Part shown: positions 17,122 through 25,496 of the stretch, one piece after another
Position numbering within the stretch: position 1 is the stretch's first letter
Layout: each line of letters starts with the position of its first letter
NCBI GenBank assembly: GCA_023229985.1
Contig: JALNYF010000026.1
Coordinates: 1-28,910, forward strand
Direction of reading: 5' to 3'
Length of the DNA: 28,910 nt
Origin: Bacteroidales bacterium
Lineage (GTDB): Bacteria > Bacteroidota > Bacteroidia > Bacteroidales > WCHB1-69
Made by a program: the position numbers and the translations under genes
The notes under the pieces: model-generated
The model's input: only the letters and a program-made list of their open reading frames with translations
Told to the model about the DNA's origin: nothing
The model's database searches: none

Positions 17122-18579
17122 ATGAAAAAAATATTTGTAATTTATTGGACTCTCATCTTATTATCGTGGAGCGCAACGGCTCAAAATGATATGGATGCTT
17201 TTCGTTTTTCGCAAACTAATTGGTTAGGAACGGCTCGTTTTATGGGAACGTCCGGTGCTTTTTCAGCCATTGGCGGTGATTTCTCAACTTTAAGTACCAA
17301 TCCGGCAGGTATCGGATTATTCAAAAAAAGCGAAATTTCTTTTACGCCCATCGTGATTACTTCTTTTAAAACAAATTCCACTTACAAAGATGAACTGGCT
17401 ACGGATAAACGCATTCGGTACAGTTTAACCAACTTTGGAACGGTATTTTCAATAGATTTGGGCAAGAATAACGACAACGCCAAATTAAAAATGCTGCAAT
17501 TCGGGTTCGGCTATAATCGTATCAACGACTTCAATGGTTCCTCATTTGCATCCGGAATGGACCAGAATACCCTGACGACTGGATTTGTCGATGCAGCCAA
17601 TGGAACGGATTTTACGGATCTGTCCCACGACGCTTTGTCGGCTTGGAATACGTGGCTGATAGATACCTTAACCGGCGAAACCGACCAATACACCAGCTAT
17701 CTTAACGGTCATCGTCTACAACAAAGCAACTACATCAAAACATCGGGCGGTATTGACGAAATGACCTTTTCAATGGGTGCCAATTATGCCGATCAACTCT
17801 TTATGGGAATCACCATTGGCGTTCCTTTTATTGACTACGAACAACAAACCGAATATTCGGAGGAAGATAAAAATGATGAAATCGGTACCTTTAACAAATA
17901 TACGATCTATGACAATTTAAACACAACCGGCACCGGCATAAACGCCAAAATTGGTGTTATCTATCAACCTGTTAACTTTATGCGTATCGGAGTTGCTTTT
18001 CATTCTCCTACTTTTTATAACAATTTAAAAGAAAAATTTGAACGCAATATTATATCCGAATATGATAACGATGAATATGAAGATTCTTACGAGAATCTGT
18101 CCAAATATAAATTGAGTACACCGCTTCGTTTGATAGGAAGTTTGGGGTTTGTTATTGCCAAAAGAGCTTTCATCAACGCGGAATATGAGTTTGCTGATTA
18201 TTCGATGGCCACCCTTTATTCTTCTGATGTTTATTTATATCGATACAATTTCAATGAAGAAAACAAAGTCATTGGCAGGAATTACGGAATCAGCCACACC
18301 GTTCGCGTGGGTGGCGAGCTTACCGTTACCGATTTCTTCCTCATTCGTTTAGGTTATGCATATAGCAGCTCACCATACAGAGATAACATCAATGACGGTT
18401 CCTCTCACAATATCAGCGGTGGTATTGGATTTCGCGGCAAACATTTCTTTTTTGATTTAGCCTACGCATATCGGTTGATGAATGACAATTACTGGTTTTA
18501 TGAATCCGAAACGTTATCGCCTGTTAGCCGCAAAATTGTAAGTAACAGATTTGCAGCAACTTTTGGATTCAAATTCTAA
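17122..18579 (+). CDS. OmpP1/FadL-like outer-membrane transport protein
   Basis: This is a 485-residue protein with a signal peptide ending in SWSATAQ. The next part, ARFMGTSGAFSAIGGDFSTL and TNPAGIGLF, is the N-terminal hatch pattern of Bacteroidetes FadL-family proteins. The rest is a series of aromatic-rich beta strands ending in FAATFGFKF with a terminal Phe, as in outer-membrane barrels. FadL-type channels take hydrophobic compounds across the outer membrane; the ligand here is unknown. It lies 45 nt after the GHKL-like gene, so it may belong to the same transcript. The stop is only 6 nt from the stop of the convergent rodA gene, with no obvious terminator between. Confidence 0.85.
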   Translation: MKKIFVIYWTLILLSWSATAQNDMDAFRFSQTNWLGTARFMGTSGAFSAIGGDFSTLSTNPAGIGLFKKSEISFTPIVITSFKTNSTYKDELATDKRIRYSLTNFGTVFSIDLGKNNDNAKLKMLQFGFGYNRINDFNGSSFASGMDQNTLTTGFVDAANGTDFTDLSHDALSAWNTWLIDTLTGETDQYTSYLNGHRLQQSNYIKTSGGIDEMTFSMGANYADQLFMGITIGVPFIDYEQQTEYSEEDKNDEIGTFNKYTIYDNLNTTGTGINAKIGVIYQPVNFMRIGVAFHSPTFYNNLKEKFERNIISEYDNDEYEDSYENLSKYKLSTPLRLIGSLGFVIAKRAFINAEYEFADYSMATLYSSDVYLYRYNFNEENKVIGRNYGISHTVRVGGELTVTDFFLIRLGYAYSSSPYRDNINDGSSHNISGGIGFRGKHFFFDLAYAYRLMNDNYWFYESETLSPVSRKIVSNRFAATFGFKF

Positions 18580-18585
18580 ATTTGT

Positions 18586-19842
18586 TTAGGCGTCGTTTAA
18601 TTTAATAAAAACGAACAGTAAAATAGTAAATCCCAAGATTGAAGACCCGCCATAACTGATATAAGGCAATGGAATCCCTATCACGGGAACCAAGCCAATC
18701 GTCATTCCAATATTAATCAGCAGGTGGAAAAAAATGATGGATGCCACGCCGTAGCCATAGATTCGCGTAAATACATTTCGATGGCGTTCAGAAAGAATAA
18801 TGATTCTGATAATCAGAGCCATAAATAGCGCAATGATCACCAGGCTCCCCACAAAACCCCATTCCTCGCCGATACCACAAAAGATAAAATCGGTACTTTG
18901 TTCCGGAACAAAATTGAGTTTGGTTTGTGTTCCATTGAGATACCCCTTCCCGAAAAAGCCACCCGAACCAATGGCAATTTTAGATTGATTCAAATTGAAA
19001 TCCGCTCCTTTCGGGTCAATACTCTGCCCCAAAATAGTATCAATACGTTGCCTTTGATGCGATTGTAAAATGCTGTTATACGCAAAATTAACCGCAAAAA
19101 CAAACCCAATCAGCAAAACATAAACTAAAATATTCCTTATAATTTTCTTCTTTTGGTTTCTGTTTATTATCCATGCCACAATAAAGCCAACCGTTATAAT
19201 GGCGATAGTGTAAAGTTCATTGAGACAAATTGTCAATACAAAGACCAGAATGAGGGAGGCGCCAAACAAGACGACATTTTCGTTCATTCCCTCACGGTAA
19301 AATAGAATAATAAAAGAGAAGAACACCAAAGCGGAGCCGGTATCTTTTTGTAGAATGGCAATAGCAGCAGGAACCAAAATAATAATAAATGAAAATAGCC
19401 AAATATTTTTCTTTTCGGAAGTTGTTTTTCCTTCGCAGAAGAACTTGGCAAGCATCAGTGCCGTTGCAAATTTAGCAAACTCAATAGGTTGAATACTAAA
19501 ACTACCGATTTTAATCCACGCCTTGGCACCGGAGATTTCGGTACCAAAAAACAACACAGAAACGATAAGAAGCACACAGGCGTAGTAGATATACTGCGCA
19601 TAATTCTGATAAATTCTTCCATCTATAAGCAATAAAACGACTGCTAAAGCCATTGAAACAAGAATCCAAATAAACTGTCGGCTGTAGGCTTTATCGGTAT
19701 TAAAAAGGGAAAAGGAATCATTGGCATCGTAGGAAGAAGAATATATGGTAAACCAACCGATAATAACCAGCAGCACATAAATCACAATTAAGTATGTGTC
19801 AAATCCTTTCGATAATATTTGTTTTTTTTCGGTTAACATCAT
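18586..19842 (-). CDS. rodA: Rod shape-determining SEDS glycosyltransferase RodA
   Basis: This is a 418-residue, about 10-helix SEDS protein. Family marks are FVPEQSTDFIFCGIGEEWGF, whose D318 matches the catalytic Asp of E. coli RodA (D262), and the C-terminal signature IGIPLPYISYGGSS. RodA polymerises lipid II glycan strands for lateral wall growth and works with PBP2, which is encoded immediately upstream with a 3-nt gap. Two adjacent ATGs start the frame; I use the first. It is the last gene of this reverse operon, and the mre genes usually linked to it in Bacteroidetes are not in the window. Confidence 0.95.
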   Translation of the reverse strand: MMLTEKKQILSKGFDTYLIVIYVLLVIIGWFTIYSSSYDANDSFSLFNTDKAYSRQFIWILVSMALAVVLLLIDGRIYQNYAQYIYYACVLLIVSVLFFGTEISGAKAWIKIGSFSIQPIEFAKFATALMLAKFFCEGKTTSEKKNIWLFSFIIILVPAAIAILQKDTGSALVFFSFIILFYREGMNENVVLFGASLILVFVLTICLNELYTIAIITVGFIVAWIINRNQKKKIIRNILVYVLLIGFVFAVNFAYNSILQSHQRQRIDTILGQSIDPKGADFNLNQSKIAIGSGGFFGKGYLNGTQTKLNFVPEQSTDFIFCGIGEEWGFVGSLVIIALFMALIIRIIILSERHRNVFTRIYGYGVASIIFFHLLINIGMTIGLVPVIGIPLPYISYGGSSILGFTILLFVFIKLNDA

Positions 19843-19845
19843 TCT

Positions 19846-21645
19846 CTATTTAATACTCAACTCCAATATTCTTTTTTCAACTTCGGTACGTTTAATTTCA
19901 CGATTGATATAATATTCGACAATTAAGCTGGCGATGGGAGCAGCAACGGTACCTCCCCACCCTGCATTTTCCACTAAGACAAAAACTGCAATTTGCGGAT
20001 TGTCAGCCGGTCCGAAGCAAGCGAAAACGGAGTGGTCATTCCCGTGCGGATTCTGAGCCGTTCCCGTTTTGCCTACCATCTCAATTCCTTCAATGGCGGC
20101 GGCTCTGGCGGTTCCCGAGGTAATTGCCAACTTCATACCTTCTATGATCGGCTCAAAATATTCCGAATTAATGCCGGCATCTATTTTTTGAGCATAACGC
20201 CTATTCGGATTATTCTTGGACCCAATTGCCTTGACAACGTGCGGTTTGTAATAGTAACCGCGATTAGCAATGATGGCCAACAGGTTAGCCATTTGCAAAG
20301 GCGTGGAACAAACTTCCCCTTGCCCGATTCCCATGGAAACAATCGTATTGCCATTCCAACTACCATTGTACTTCCGGTTAAAATACTCCACACTGGGAAT
20401 AATTCCTTTCGATTCGTATGGCAAATCCGTATTAAAACATTGTCCGAACCCCAACTGATTAATATGGTTTTTCCATATTTGATAACCTTCCTGAATGGTT
20501 CTGCAGTTACTGACTGTATTGTAAAAAGCGCGACAAAAATAGGTATTGCAAGACGAGCGAACCGCCGCTATCAAGTCGGTAGGTCCACTATGATGACAAC
20601 CAATAACGTGACTTCCAATACGATAGCCACCACCACAATTATAAATGGTATTTCTGTTCAACACTTTTTCCTGCTGCGCAATTAATCCGTTGGCTAACTT
20701 AAAAGTAGAACCCGGCGGGTAGATGGCTTTCAGGGCGCGGTTAAACAACGGCACATTGACAGAATCATGAAGCAATGCGGTGTAGTTTTTACTTCTTTGT
20801 TTCCCTACTAACAGATTAGGGTCATAAGAAGGCGTAGAAACAATACAGAGTATTTCTCCGGTTGATGGCTCAATAGCAACGATACTGCCTCTTTTGTTCG
20901 CCATCAGCTTCTCCCCATATTTTTGTAATTGGGCATCTATTGTACACCATAAATTGCTGCCTTGCCGCGCTACAATATCTTCCTCCCCGTTTTTGTAGGA
21001 ACCCTGAACGCGGCTATGCACATCTACCAACACCATTCTTCTTCCTTTTACTCCACGCAGTTCTTCTTCGTATGATTTTTCAATTCCGCTGATTCCGATA
21101 TAATCTCCCATTTGATAATAGCTGTCTTTTTTTAACTGTGCGTCGTTGATTTCACCAACATACCCTAAAATATGGGCAGCAATGGCAGAAGGATAAGAAC
21201 GAAGCGTCCTGTTTTGAACAAAAAAACCGGGGAATTTATACAATTTTTCTTGTAGATAGCCGTAATCCTCTTTCGACATTTGTTGTTCAAAAACAGAAGG
21301 AAGCAAGGGCGAATATTTCCTTGCTTTATCTAACCGTTTCAGTAATTCTTCCTTGGTTATATCCAGCGTATTGCACAAATCGACCGTATCAAAATCGTGC
21401 AATTCTTTGGGGACAACCATTAAATCGTAAGCGGCTTCATTGAATACCAATAACGAATCATTTCTGTCGTAAATAAGTCCGCGCGGGGGGTGCACAATTA
21501 CTTCCCGAAGGGCATTGCGCATGGCATCGTCTTTGTATGAATCATCAATAACTTGCAAATAAAACAAACGAATGATATAAACCGCCATGAATACTATCAT
21601 GACGAGAATAATAACATTTTTTCTTTGTTGATAAAGCGAGCTCAT
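19846..21645 (-). CDS. mrdA: Penicillin-binding protein 2 (class B transpeptidase)
   Basis: This is a 599-residue protein with one N-terminal membrane anchor (about residues 10-30), the class B dimerisation motif HPPRGLIYDRN, and the penicillin-binding transpeptidase domain. The three active-site motifs are S313-T-F-K316, S365-C-N367 and K526-T-G. It cross-links peptidoglycan during elongation with RodA. Its ATG overlaps the TGA of the polyprenyl synthase gene (ATGA, 21642-21645), and rodA follows by 3 nt, so the three are tightly coupled. Length is normal for PBP2. Confidence 0.95.
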   Translation of the reverse strand: MSSLYQQRKNVIILVMIVFMAVYIIRLFYLQVIDDSYKDDAMRNALREVIVHPPRGLIYDRNDSLLVFNEAAYDLMVVPKELHDFDTVDLCNTLDITKEELLKRLDKARKYSPLLPSVFEQQMSKEDYGYLQEKLYKFPGFFVQNRTLRSYPSAIAAHILGYVGEINDAQLKKDSYYQMGDYIGISGIEKSYEEELRGVKGRRMVLVDVHSRVQGSYKNGEEDIVARQGSNLWCTIDAQLQKYGEKLMANKRGSIVAIEPSTGEILCIVSTPSYDPNLLVGKQRSKNYTALLHDSVNVPLFNRALKAIYPPGSTFKLANGLIAQQEKVLNRNTIYNCGGGYRIGSHVIGCHHSGPTDLIAAVRSSCNTYFCRAFYNTVSNCRTIQEGYQIWKNHINQLGFGQCFNTDLPYESKGIIPSVEYFNRKYNGSWNGNTIVSMGIGQGEVCSTPLQMANLLAIIANRGYYYKPHVVKAIGSKNNPNRRYAQKIDAGINSEYFEPIIEGMKLAITSGTARAAAIEGIEMVGKTGTAQNPHGNDHSVFACFGPADNPQIAVFVLVENAGWGGTVAAPIASLIVEYYINREIKRTEVEKRILELSIK

Positions 21646-22604
21646 TTCTTCCGGGAACTTAATTCAATCGCTAATTGTTTGAAGATCTCTTTTTTTTGCG
21701 AATCGTCAATCGTAATTTTGTCCAATTCCGACAATGATTTTTGAACATACTCTTCAATCAATAATTCGGTTTTAGATTTAATTTGAAGTTGTTCATAGAT
21801 AGCGGTCACGGCGTTAAATTTCTTTTGGGCATCAAAACTTTCGCCGGAAAAGTAATACAGAAGCTCTTTTTGTTGTTCGGGGGTTCCGTCTTGCAAGGCG
21901 CGCAGAAAAAGATATGTTTTTTTATTATCCTGAATATCGCCGCCGATCGCTTTTCCGAACTCGGCGTGGTCGGCATAAACATCTAAGAGATCGTCTTTTA
22001 ATTGGAAAGCAAGTCCGATATGTATACCATAATTATAGACGGCAAGTTGGTTTGTTTCGGAGGTATGAGAAAGGATGGCACCGGCTTTGAGGCAGCCTGC
22101 CAACATAACGGCGGTTTTATAACGGATCATTTTTAAGAAATCCTCGATGGTAACGGAGTCAGCAGTTTCAAAGTCAAGGTCTTTTTGTTGTCCTTCGCAA
22201 ATCTCAACGGACGTTTCTGCCAAGAGGCGCGATAATTCAATAACAGTGCGGCTGTCGGCGGGGGTTTCAAGTATTTCTTTAATTGCCATGGTAGCCAACG
22301 CATCGCCCGCTAAGATGGCAGTTGAGGTGTTCCATTCTTTATAAACCGTTGGTCTCCCGCGGCGCAGGGGTGCCCTGTCCATAATATCGTCGTGGATAAG
22401 CGTAAAATTGTGCAACATTTCAAAAGCAGCAGCCGGATAAACGGCTTTTTCGATGTCCCCTCCGAATAATTCAGTAGAAAGAAACACTAATCGAGGGCGG
22501 ATTCTTTTTCCGCCCTGCGATAATGTGTAATAAATTGGATTGTACAAATTGGCGGGTTCTTTATGTTCTACCAATTGTTTGAAATATGACTCTAATTTTT
22601 CCAA
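21642..22604 (-). CDS. Polyprenyl (isoprenoid) diphosphate synthase
   Basis: This is a 320-residue trans-prenyltransferase. It has GGKRIRPR (31-38), the first Asp-rich motif DDIMD (72-76) and the second DDLLD (204-208), which bind Mg2+-diphosphate. It condenses IPP with an allylic diphosphate. F67, five residues before the first motif, and the lack of an insertion in that motif resemble short-chain (C15-C20) enzymes, but a longer quinone chain cannot be excluded. The gene begins 4 nt after the SIMPL gene and overlaps mrdA by 4 nt. Co-translation with wall-synthesis genes may be chance operon placement. Confidence 0.93.
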   Translation of the reverse strand: MEKLESYFKQLVEHKEPANLYNPIYYTLSQGGKRIRPRLVFLSTELFGGDIEKAVYPAAAFEMLHNFTLIHDDIMDRAPLRRGRPTVYKEWNTSTAILAGDALATMAIKEILETPADSRTVIELSRLLAETSVEICEGQQKDLDFETADSVTIEDFLKMIRYKTAVMLAGCLKAGAILSHTSETNQLAVYNYGIHIGLAFQLKDDLLDVYADHAEFGKAIGGDIQDNKKTYLFLRALQDGTPEQQKELLYYFSGESFDAQKKFNAVTAIYEQLQIKSKTELLIEEYVQKSLSELDKITIDDSQKKEIFKQLAIELSSRKK

Positions 22605-22608
22605 AATT

Positions 22609-23352
22609 TTATTTTACGTAATAAGTTAGACGCATGTTGATGCTTACTCTTTTATTTTTTGATGAGGTATTGAACGCGCCACCCCAAGTATAATCATCTT
22701 CGCTGGAGTTGGGAGCGGTAATTTGGAAGACACCCATGTTACCAACTTTCAGACTTGAGAGATGGGACCCTGCATTTTGGGCTATCGCCTCGGCGCGGGC
22801 GCGGGCATCCTTGGTCGCTTCTGCCAGCATCTCTATTTTTAAATCCGCTAACTTCGTATAGTAATAATCTGGTTCGCTGGCATTTATGTTAATTCCTTTA
22901 TCCAATAATTCGGAAATATTCTTGTGTAACGTTTCTATTTTTTCCACCTCTTTCGATTCAATGCGAACGGTTTGTCTCAAAATATAGCCGGTAAAAACGT
23001 TAAAACTGCGTTCTGCTTGCGTGTCATACTGATAACTATAATCCTCTTCGCTTGAAATAGCCTTAAAGGTAATTTCCCCATCATTAATTCCTTTTGATTT
23101 TAAATACTCTTTAACCGTATTGGTTTGTTCTTTCAAATTGGAATAGGCGGTTTTCATATCCATGTCTTTAGTTTGGTATGTAAAATTGAGCACAATGAGG
23201 TCAGAAACGAAATCTTTTTCTGCCAAACCAACCACGGAAACGGTTTTGGAAGGTGCTTTTGCTTTATAAAAGGGCAAGCCCACGGAGAGAAACGCGCCCA
23301 CGAAGCATAATCCTAAAATAATACTGATGATAATTTTTGTTTTTGATGACAT
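22609..23352 (-). CDS. SIMPL (DUF541) domain protein
   Basis: This 247-residue protein has an N-terminal membrane or signal segment (about 7-27), then the SIMPL/DUF541 domain. Marks are SKTVSVVGLAEKDF at the start, YILRQTVRIE in the middle and EATKDARARAEAIAQNAG with its conserved alanine-rich helix. Family members are periplasmic, oligomeric proteins linked to stress tolerance, with no known reaction. It is the first gene of the SIMPL-prenyl synthase-PBP2-RodA operon. The 127 nt before it hold the tonB terminator, and I see no exact -7 element there. Confidence 0.9.
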   Translation of the reverse strand: MSSKTKIIISIILGLCFVGAFLSVGLPFYKAKAPSKTVSVVGLAEKDFVSDLIVLNFTYQTKDMDMKTAYSNLKEQTNTVKEYLKSKGINDGEITFKAISSEEDYSYQYDTQAERSFNVFTGYILRQTVRIESKEVEKIETLHKNISELLDKGININASEPDYYYTKLADLKIEMLAEATKDARARAEAIAQNAGSHLSSLKVGNMGVFQITAPNSSEDDYTWGGAFNTSSKNKRVSINMRLTYYVK

Positions 23353-23424
23353 GGCTGTAATTTTTTAAATAATAATGTATAACGAGATAATAAGGAGTAT
23401 ATTGCAAACGATGGAGCCTATTTT

Positions 23425-23459
23425 GATACAAAAACAGCTGTTCATTGCTGAACAGCTGT
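23425..23459 (-). terminator. Intrinsic terminator of tonB copy A
   Basis: On the reverse strand an 11-bp perfect stem (ACAGCTGTTCA / TGAACAGCTGT, stem-loop 23434-23459, 4-nt loop) is followed by TTTT. It starts 20 nt after the tonB stop. The same stem-loop sequence is repeated after tonB copy B. Confidence 0.85.
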
Positions 23460-23479
23460 ATAAGAATGGTGATCAATTA

Positions 23480-24175
23480 TTATTGTTGGATAGAGAACAC
23501 GAAAGGCACGCTATAGAACACTCTCACCTTTTTATTGTTTGATTCTCCGGGTTTCCATTTCGGCATAGATTTAACCACTCTCATGGCTTCTTCGTCACAG
23601 GCCGGGAATAGAGAACTTATCACTCTTACTTTGCTGACACTTCCGTCTTTTTCCACCACAAACTCAACTAATACGGTACCTTGCACTCTGGCTTCGTAGG
23701 CAGCAGGCGGGTATTTGGTATTTTGTTTTAAGAAAGCAGAAAGGCCTTCCATTCCACCGGGAAATTCGGGTTGTACCGGTGCAAATTGCAATATCGGTTC
23801 TTCTTCAACTACTTCTTGAACAGCATCTGTCAAAGGAGCCTCTTCAACTGTAGTATTAGCATCGGCTTCAGCTGAAAAGTCAAAGTTAAAATCTGCTGTT
23901 ACAGTGTTTTCTACTGTTTTCAAAACGATTTCTTCGGTAACTTGTTTTGTCTCTTCTTGGGGTGGTGGTGGCGGTGGTGTTTCATCTTTTTGTTGCATTT
24001 CCTCTGTTGGCACAAATTCTTGAACTTGTTCCGCCATAGGGAGACCCTCTTTTATCTGTGTGGCATACAGATGCACGCAGAAAATTGAAAAAAACAAGGA
24101 AACATTCAATCCAATCAAGAAATAGATAACTCTTCTTTTCTCAATGTCGGCTTTATAGGACTTTTTATTTGACAT
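23480..24175 (-). CDS. TonB-like energy transducer, copy A
   Basis: This is a 231-residue TonB protein. It has a short basic N-terminus, one membrane helix (about 17-39, VIYFLIGLNVSLFFSIFC), a Pro-rich spacer with PPPPPPQE, an acidic linker, and a C-terminal TonB domain (about 140-231) with NTKYPPAAYEARVQGTV and FVVEKDGSVSKVRV. TonB passes proton-motive energy from ExbB/ExbD to outer-membrane receptors; no exbBD lies in the window. It is about four-fifths identical by eye to copy B and was produced by the tandem duplication. It has its own -7 element and terminator. Differences are concentrated in the spacer and linker, as expected if both domains remain under selection. Confidence 0.93.
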   Translation of the reverse strand: MSNKKSYKADIEKRRVIYFLIGLNVSLFFSIFCVHLYATQIKEGLPMAEQVQEFVPTEEMQQKDETPPPPPPQEETKQVTEEIVLKTVENTVTADFNFDFSAEADANTTVEEAPLTDAVQEVVEEEPILQFAPVQPEFPGGMEGLSAFLKQNTKYPPAAYEARVQGTVLVEFVVEKDGSVSKVRVISSLFPACDEEAMRVVKSMPKWKPGESNNKKVRVFYSVPFVFSIQQ

Positions 24176-24202
24176 AATGATAATTCTTTAAAATCAACGT
24201 TG

Positions 24203-24210
24203 CAAAGATA
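24203..24210 (-). promoter_or_regulatory. -7 promoter element of tonB copy A
   Basis: The reverse strand reads TATCTTTG, matching TAnnTTTG, 27 nt before the ATG. The same octamer sits at the same distance before copy B, so the promoter was duplicated and kept. Confidence 0.6.
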
Positions 24211-24235
24211 TAAAAATTAATTCATACGAATAGCC

Positions 24236-24259
24236 TAAGATAAAAAAAATTTTATCTTA
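24236..24259. repeat. Inverted repeat upstream of tonB copy A
   Basis: TAAGATAAAA (24236-24245) and TTTTATCTTA (24250-24259) form a perfect 10-bp stem with an AAAA loop. It corresponds to the 16-bp repeat at 25445-25479 and keeps its pairing despite base changes in both arms. Confidence 0.6.
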
Positions 24260-24317
24260 TTGATAAGTGGTGTTTATAAGACAAAGTGATATTTATAAAA
24301 GTTTCTATATCAGGTTG

Positions 24318-24533
24318 TTACGCAATATCTTCTTCATATTGTTCTGCAGTAAAAAGGGCATCCATTTCAGATACATCGGTTGGTGTTGTTTTAATAATCC
24401 GGCCGTTATTATAAGAATCGCTATTAATTCATGCAGGATTTGCTTCAAGCGCTATATTAAATTCTACAATTTTTCGTGACATGGGAAGGAGAAAATCGGA
24501 AACGGTTTTCACGGCTTCAATAGAGTCAAAAAA
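24318..24533 (-). pseudogene. gcvH 3' fragment (duplicated, decayed)
   Basis: Read on the reverse strand, these 72 codons align without frameshift to the last 71 residues of GcvH at 25556-25930. They begin FFDSIEAVKTV against VFGSIEAVKTV, so the lipoyl-lysine region is present. The frame has a TGA at 24429-24431 where gcvH has a Leu codon (TTA), and many replacements of conserved residues (for example Gly to Arg and Trp to Arg). No start codon or N-terminal half exists. It is a by-product of the tandem duplication and cannot make a functional H protein. Confidence 0.88.
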
Positions 24534-24640
24534 TTTGCCCATGGGGCATTTCCCAGCCTGCATTTTGAACTATACGATTTTTTTTTAATAATAGTATGAC
24601 CAAATAATAAGGAGTACCTTGCGAACGATGGACCTATCTT
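24534..24640. other. Duplication junction region without genes
   Basis: From 24534 to about 24585 the sequence matches neither gcvH nor the sequence left of unit A, apart from weak similarity around the T-run at 24578-24588. Homology to unit A resumes near 24590. No reading frame here is credible. It marks where the two copies were joined or where later decay occurred. Confidence 0.5.
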
Positions 24641-24675
24641 CATACAAAAACAGCTGTTCATTGCTGAACAGCTGT
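24641..24675 (-). terminator. Intrinsic terminator of tonB copy B
   Basis: The same 11-bp stem and TTGC/GCAA loop as after copy A (stem-loop 24650-24675) is followed by a T-run on the reverse strand. It starts 18 nt after the tonB stop. All 26 bases of the stem-loop are identical between copies. Confidence 0.85.
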
Positions 24676-24693
24676 ATAAAGAATGGGGATCCA

Positions 24694-25389
24694 CTATTTT
24701 TGTTGGATAGAGAACACGAAAGGCACGCTATAGAACACTCTGGCCTTTTTACCGTTTGATTCTCCGGGTTTCCATTTCGGCATAGATTGAACCACTCTCA
24801 TGGCTTCTTCGTCACAGGCGGGGAATAGAGAATTTATTACTCTTGCTTTGCTGATACTTCCGTCTTTTTCCACCACAAACTCAACTACTACGGTACCTTG
24901 CACTCTGGCTTCGTAGGCGGCAGGTGGGTATTTGGTATTTTGATTTAAGAAAGCAGAAAGTGCTTCCATTCCACCGGGGAATTCGGGTTGTATCTGTGCA
25001 AATTCCAATATCGGTTCGGGTTCTTGGGGGTCTGGAATATCTTGTGTCAAAGGAACGTCTTCAACTACAGTATTAACATCGGCTTCTGTTGAAAAGTCAA
25101 AGTTAAAATCTGCTGTTGCAGTCTTTACTATTTTCAAGACGATTTCTTCGGTAACTTGTTTTGTTGCATCTTCGGGTAGTGGGGGCAGTGGTGTTTCATC
25201 TTTTTGTTGCATTTCCTCTGTTGCCACAAACTCTTGAACTGGTTCCGCCATAGGTAGCCCTTGTTTTACCTGTGTGGCATACAGATGCACGCAGAAAATT
25301 GAAAAAAACAAGGAAACATTCAATCCTATCAAGAAATAGATAACTCTTCTTTTCTCGATGTTGGCTTTATAGGAATTTTTCTTTGACAT
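24694..25389 (-). CDS. TonB-like energy transducer, copy B
   Basis: This 231-residue protein has the same architecture as copy A: membrane helix near 17-39, Pro-rich spacer, acidic linker, TonB C-terminal domain with NTKYPPAAYEARVQGTV and FVVEKDGSISKARV. Its spacer is less proline-rich (PLPPLPED instead of a six-proline run) and its linker differs (DIPDPQEPEP). It directly follows gcvH in transcription order, 166 nt away, with hairpins between. Which of the two copies is ancestral cannot be said; both lie inside a repeated unit. Presence of separate promoters suggests both are expressed, and they could serve different receptors. Confidence 0.93.
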   Translation of the reverse strand: MSKKNSYKANIEKRRVIYFLIGLNVSLFFSIFCVHLYATQVKQGLPMAEPVQEFVATEEMQQKDETPLPPLPEDATKQVTEEIVLKIVKTATADFNFDFSTEADVNTVVEDVPLTQDIPDPQEPEPILEFAQIQPEFPGGMEALSAFLNQNTKYPPAAYEARVQGTVVVEFVVEKDGSISKARVINSLFPACDEEAMRVVQSMPKWKPGESNGKKARVFYSVPFVFSIQQK

Positions 25390-25416
25390 GATGATAATTA
25401 TTTAAAATCAATGATG

Positions 25417-25424
25417 CAAAGATA
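25417..25424 (-). promoter_or_regulatory. -7 promoter element of tonB copy B
   Basis: TATCTTTG on the reverse strand matches TAnnTTTG, 27 nt before the ATG. A TTTG lies 16 nt further upstream, somewhat closer than the usual -33 spacing. Confidence 0.6.
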
Positions 25425-25444
25425 TAAAAAATAATTAATACAAA

Positions 25445-25479
25445 TAACAAAAGATAAAAAAAATTTTTATCTTTTGTTA
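25445..25479. repeat. 16-bp perfect inverted repeat between gcvH and tonB copy B
   Basis: TAACAAAAGATAAAAA (25445-25460) and TTTTTATCTTTTGTTA (25464-25479) pair perfectly around an AAA loop. It lies just upstream of the tonB -7 element and could end gcvH transcripts, or be an operator overlapping the -33 region. Confidence 0.65.
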
Positions 25480-25496
25480 AAATTTATGTTTATAAG

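Larger units (their letters stand above)
23368..24533 (-). repeat. Tandem duplication unit A (tonB terminator, tonB, 3' gcvH remnant)
   Basis: This stretch matches about 24590-25770 in the same orientation across a terminator, a tonB gene, its promoter region and the last part of gcvH. Left-edge match begins near AATAATG (23368), right-edge match ends near 24533 in the gcvH remnant. Edges are good to about 15 nt. Copies have diverged by substitutions and a short length change near 24270-24300. Confidence 0.85.

Noticed and set aside
19993..20685. 230-codon forward reading frame
   Set aside because: It lies wholly antisense to the PBP2 transpeptidase domain, has no recognisable domain or start context, and PBP2 motifs are intact on the other strand.
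24267..24479. 70-codon forward reading frame
   Set aside because: It is antisense to the gcvH remnant and shows no protein-like composition.
24509..24694. 61-codon reverse reading frame between the tonB copies
   Set aside because: It starts at the tonB copy B end, runs through the terminator stem and ends in an off-frame part of the gcvH remnant; no homology or start signal.
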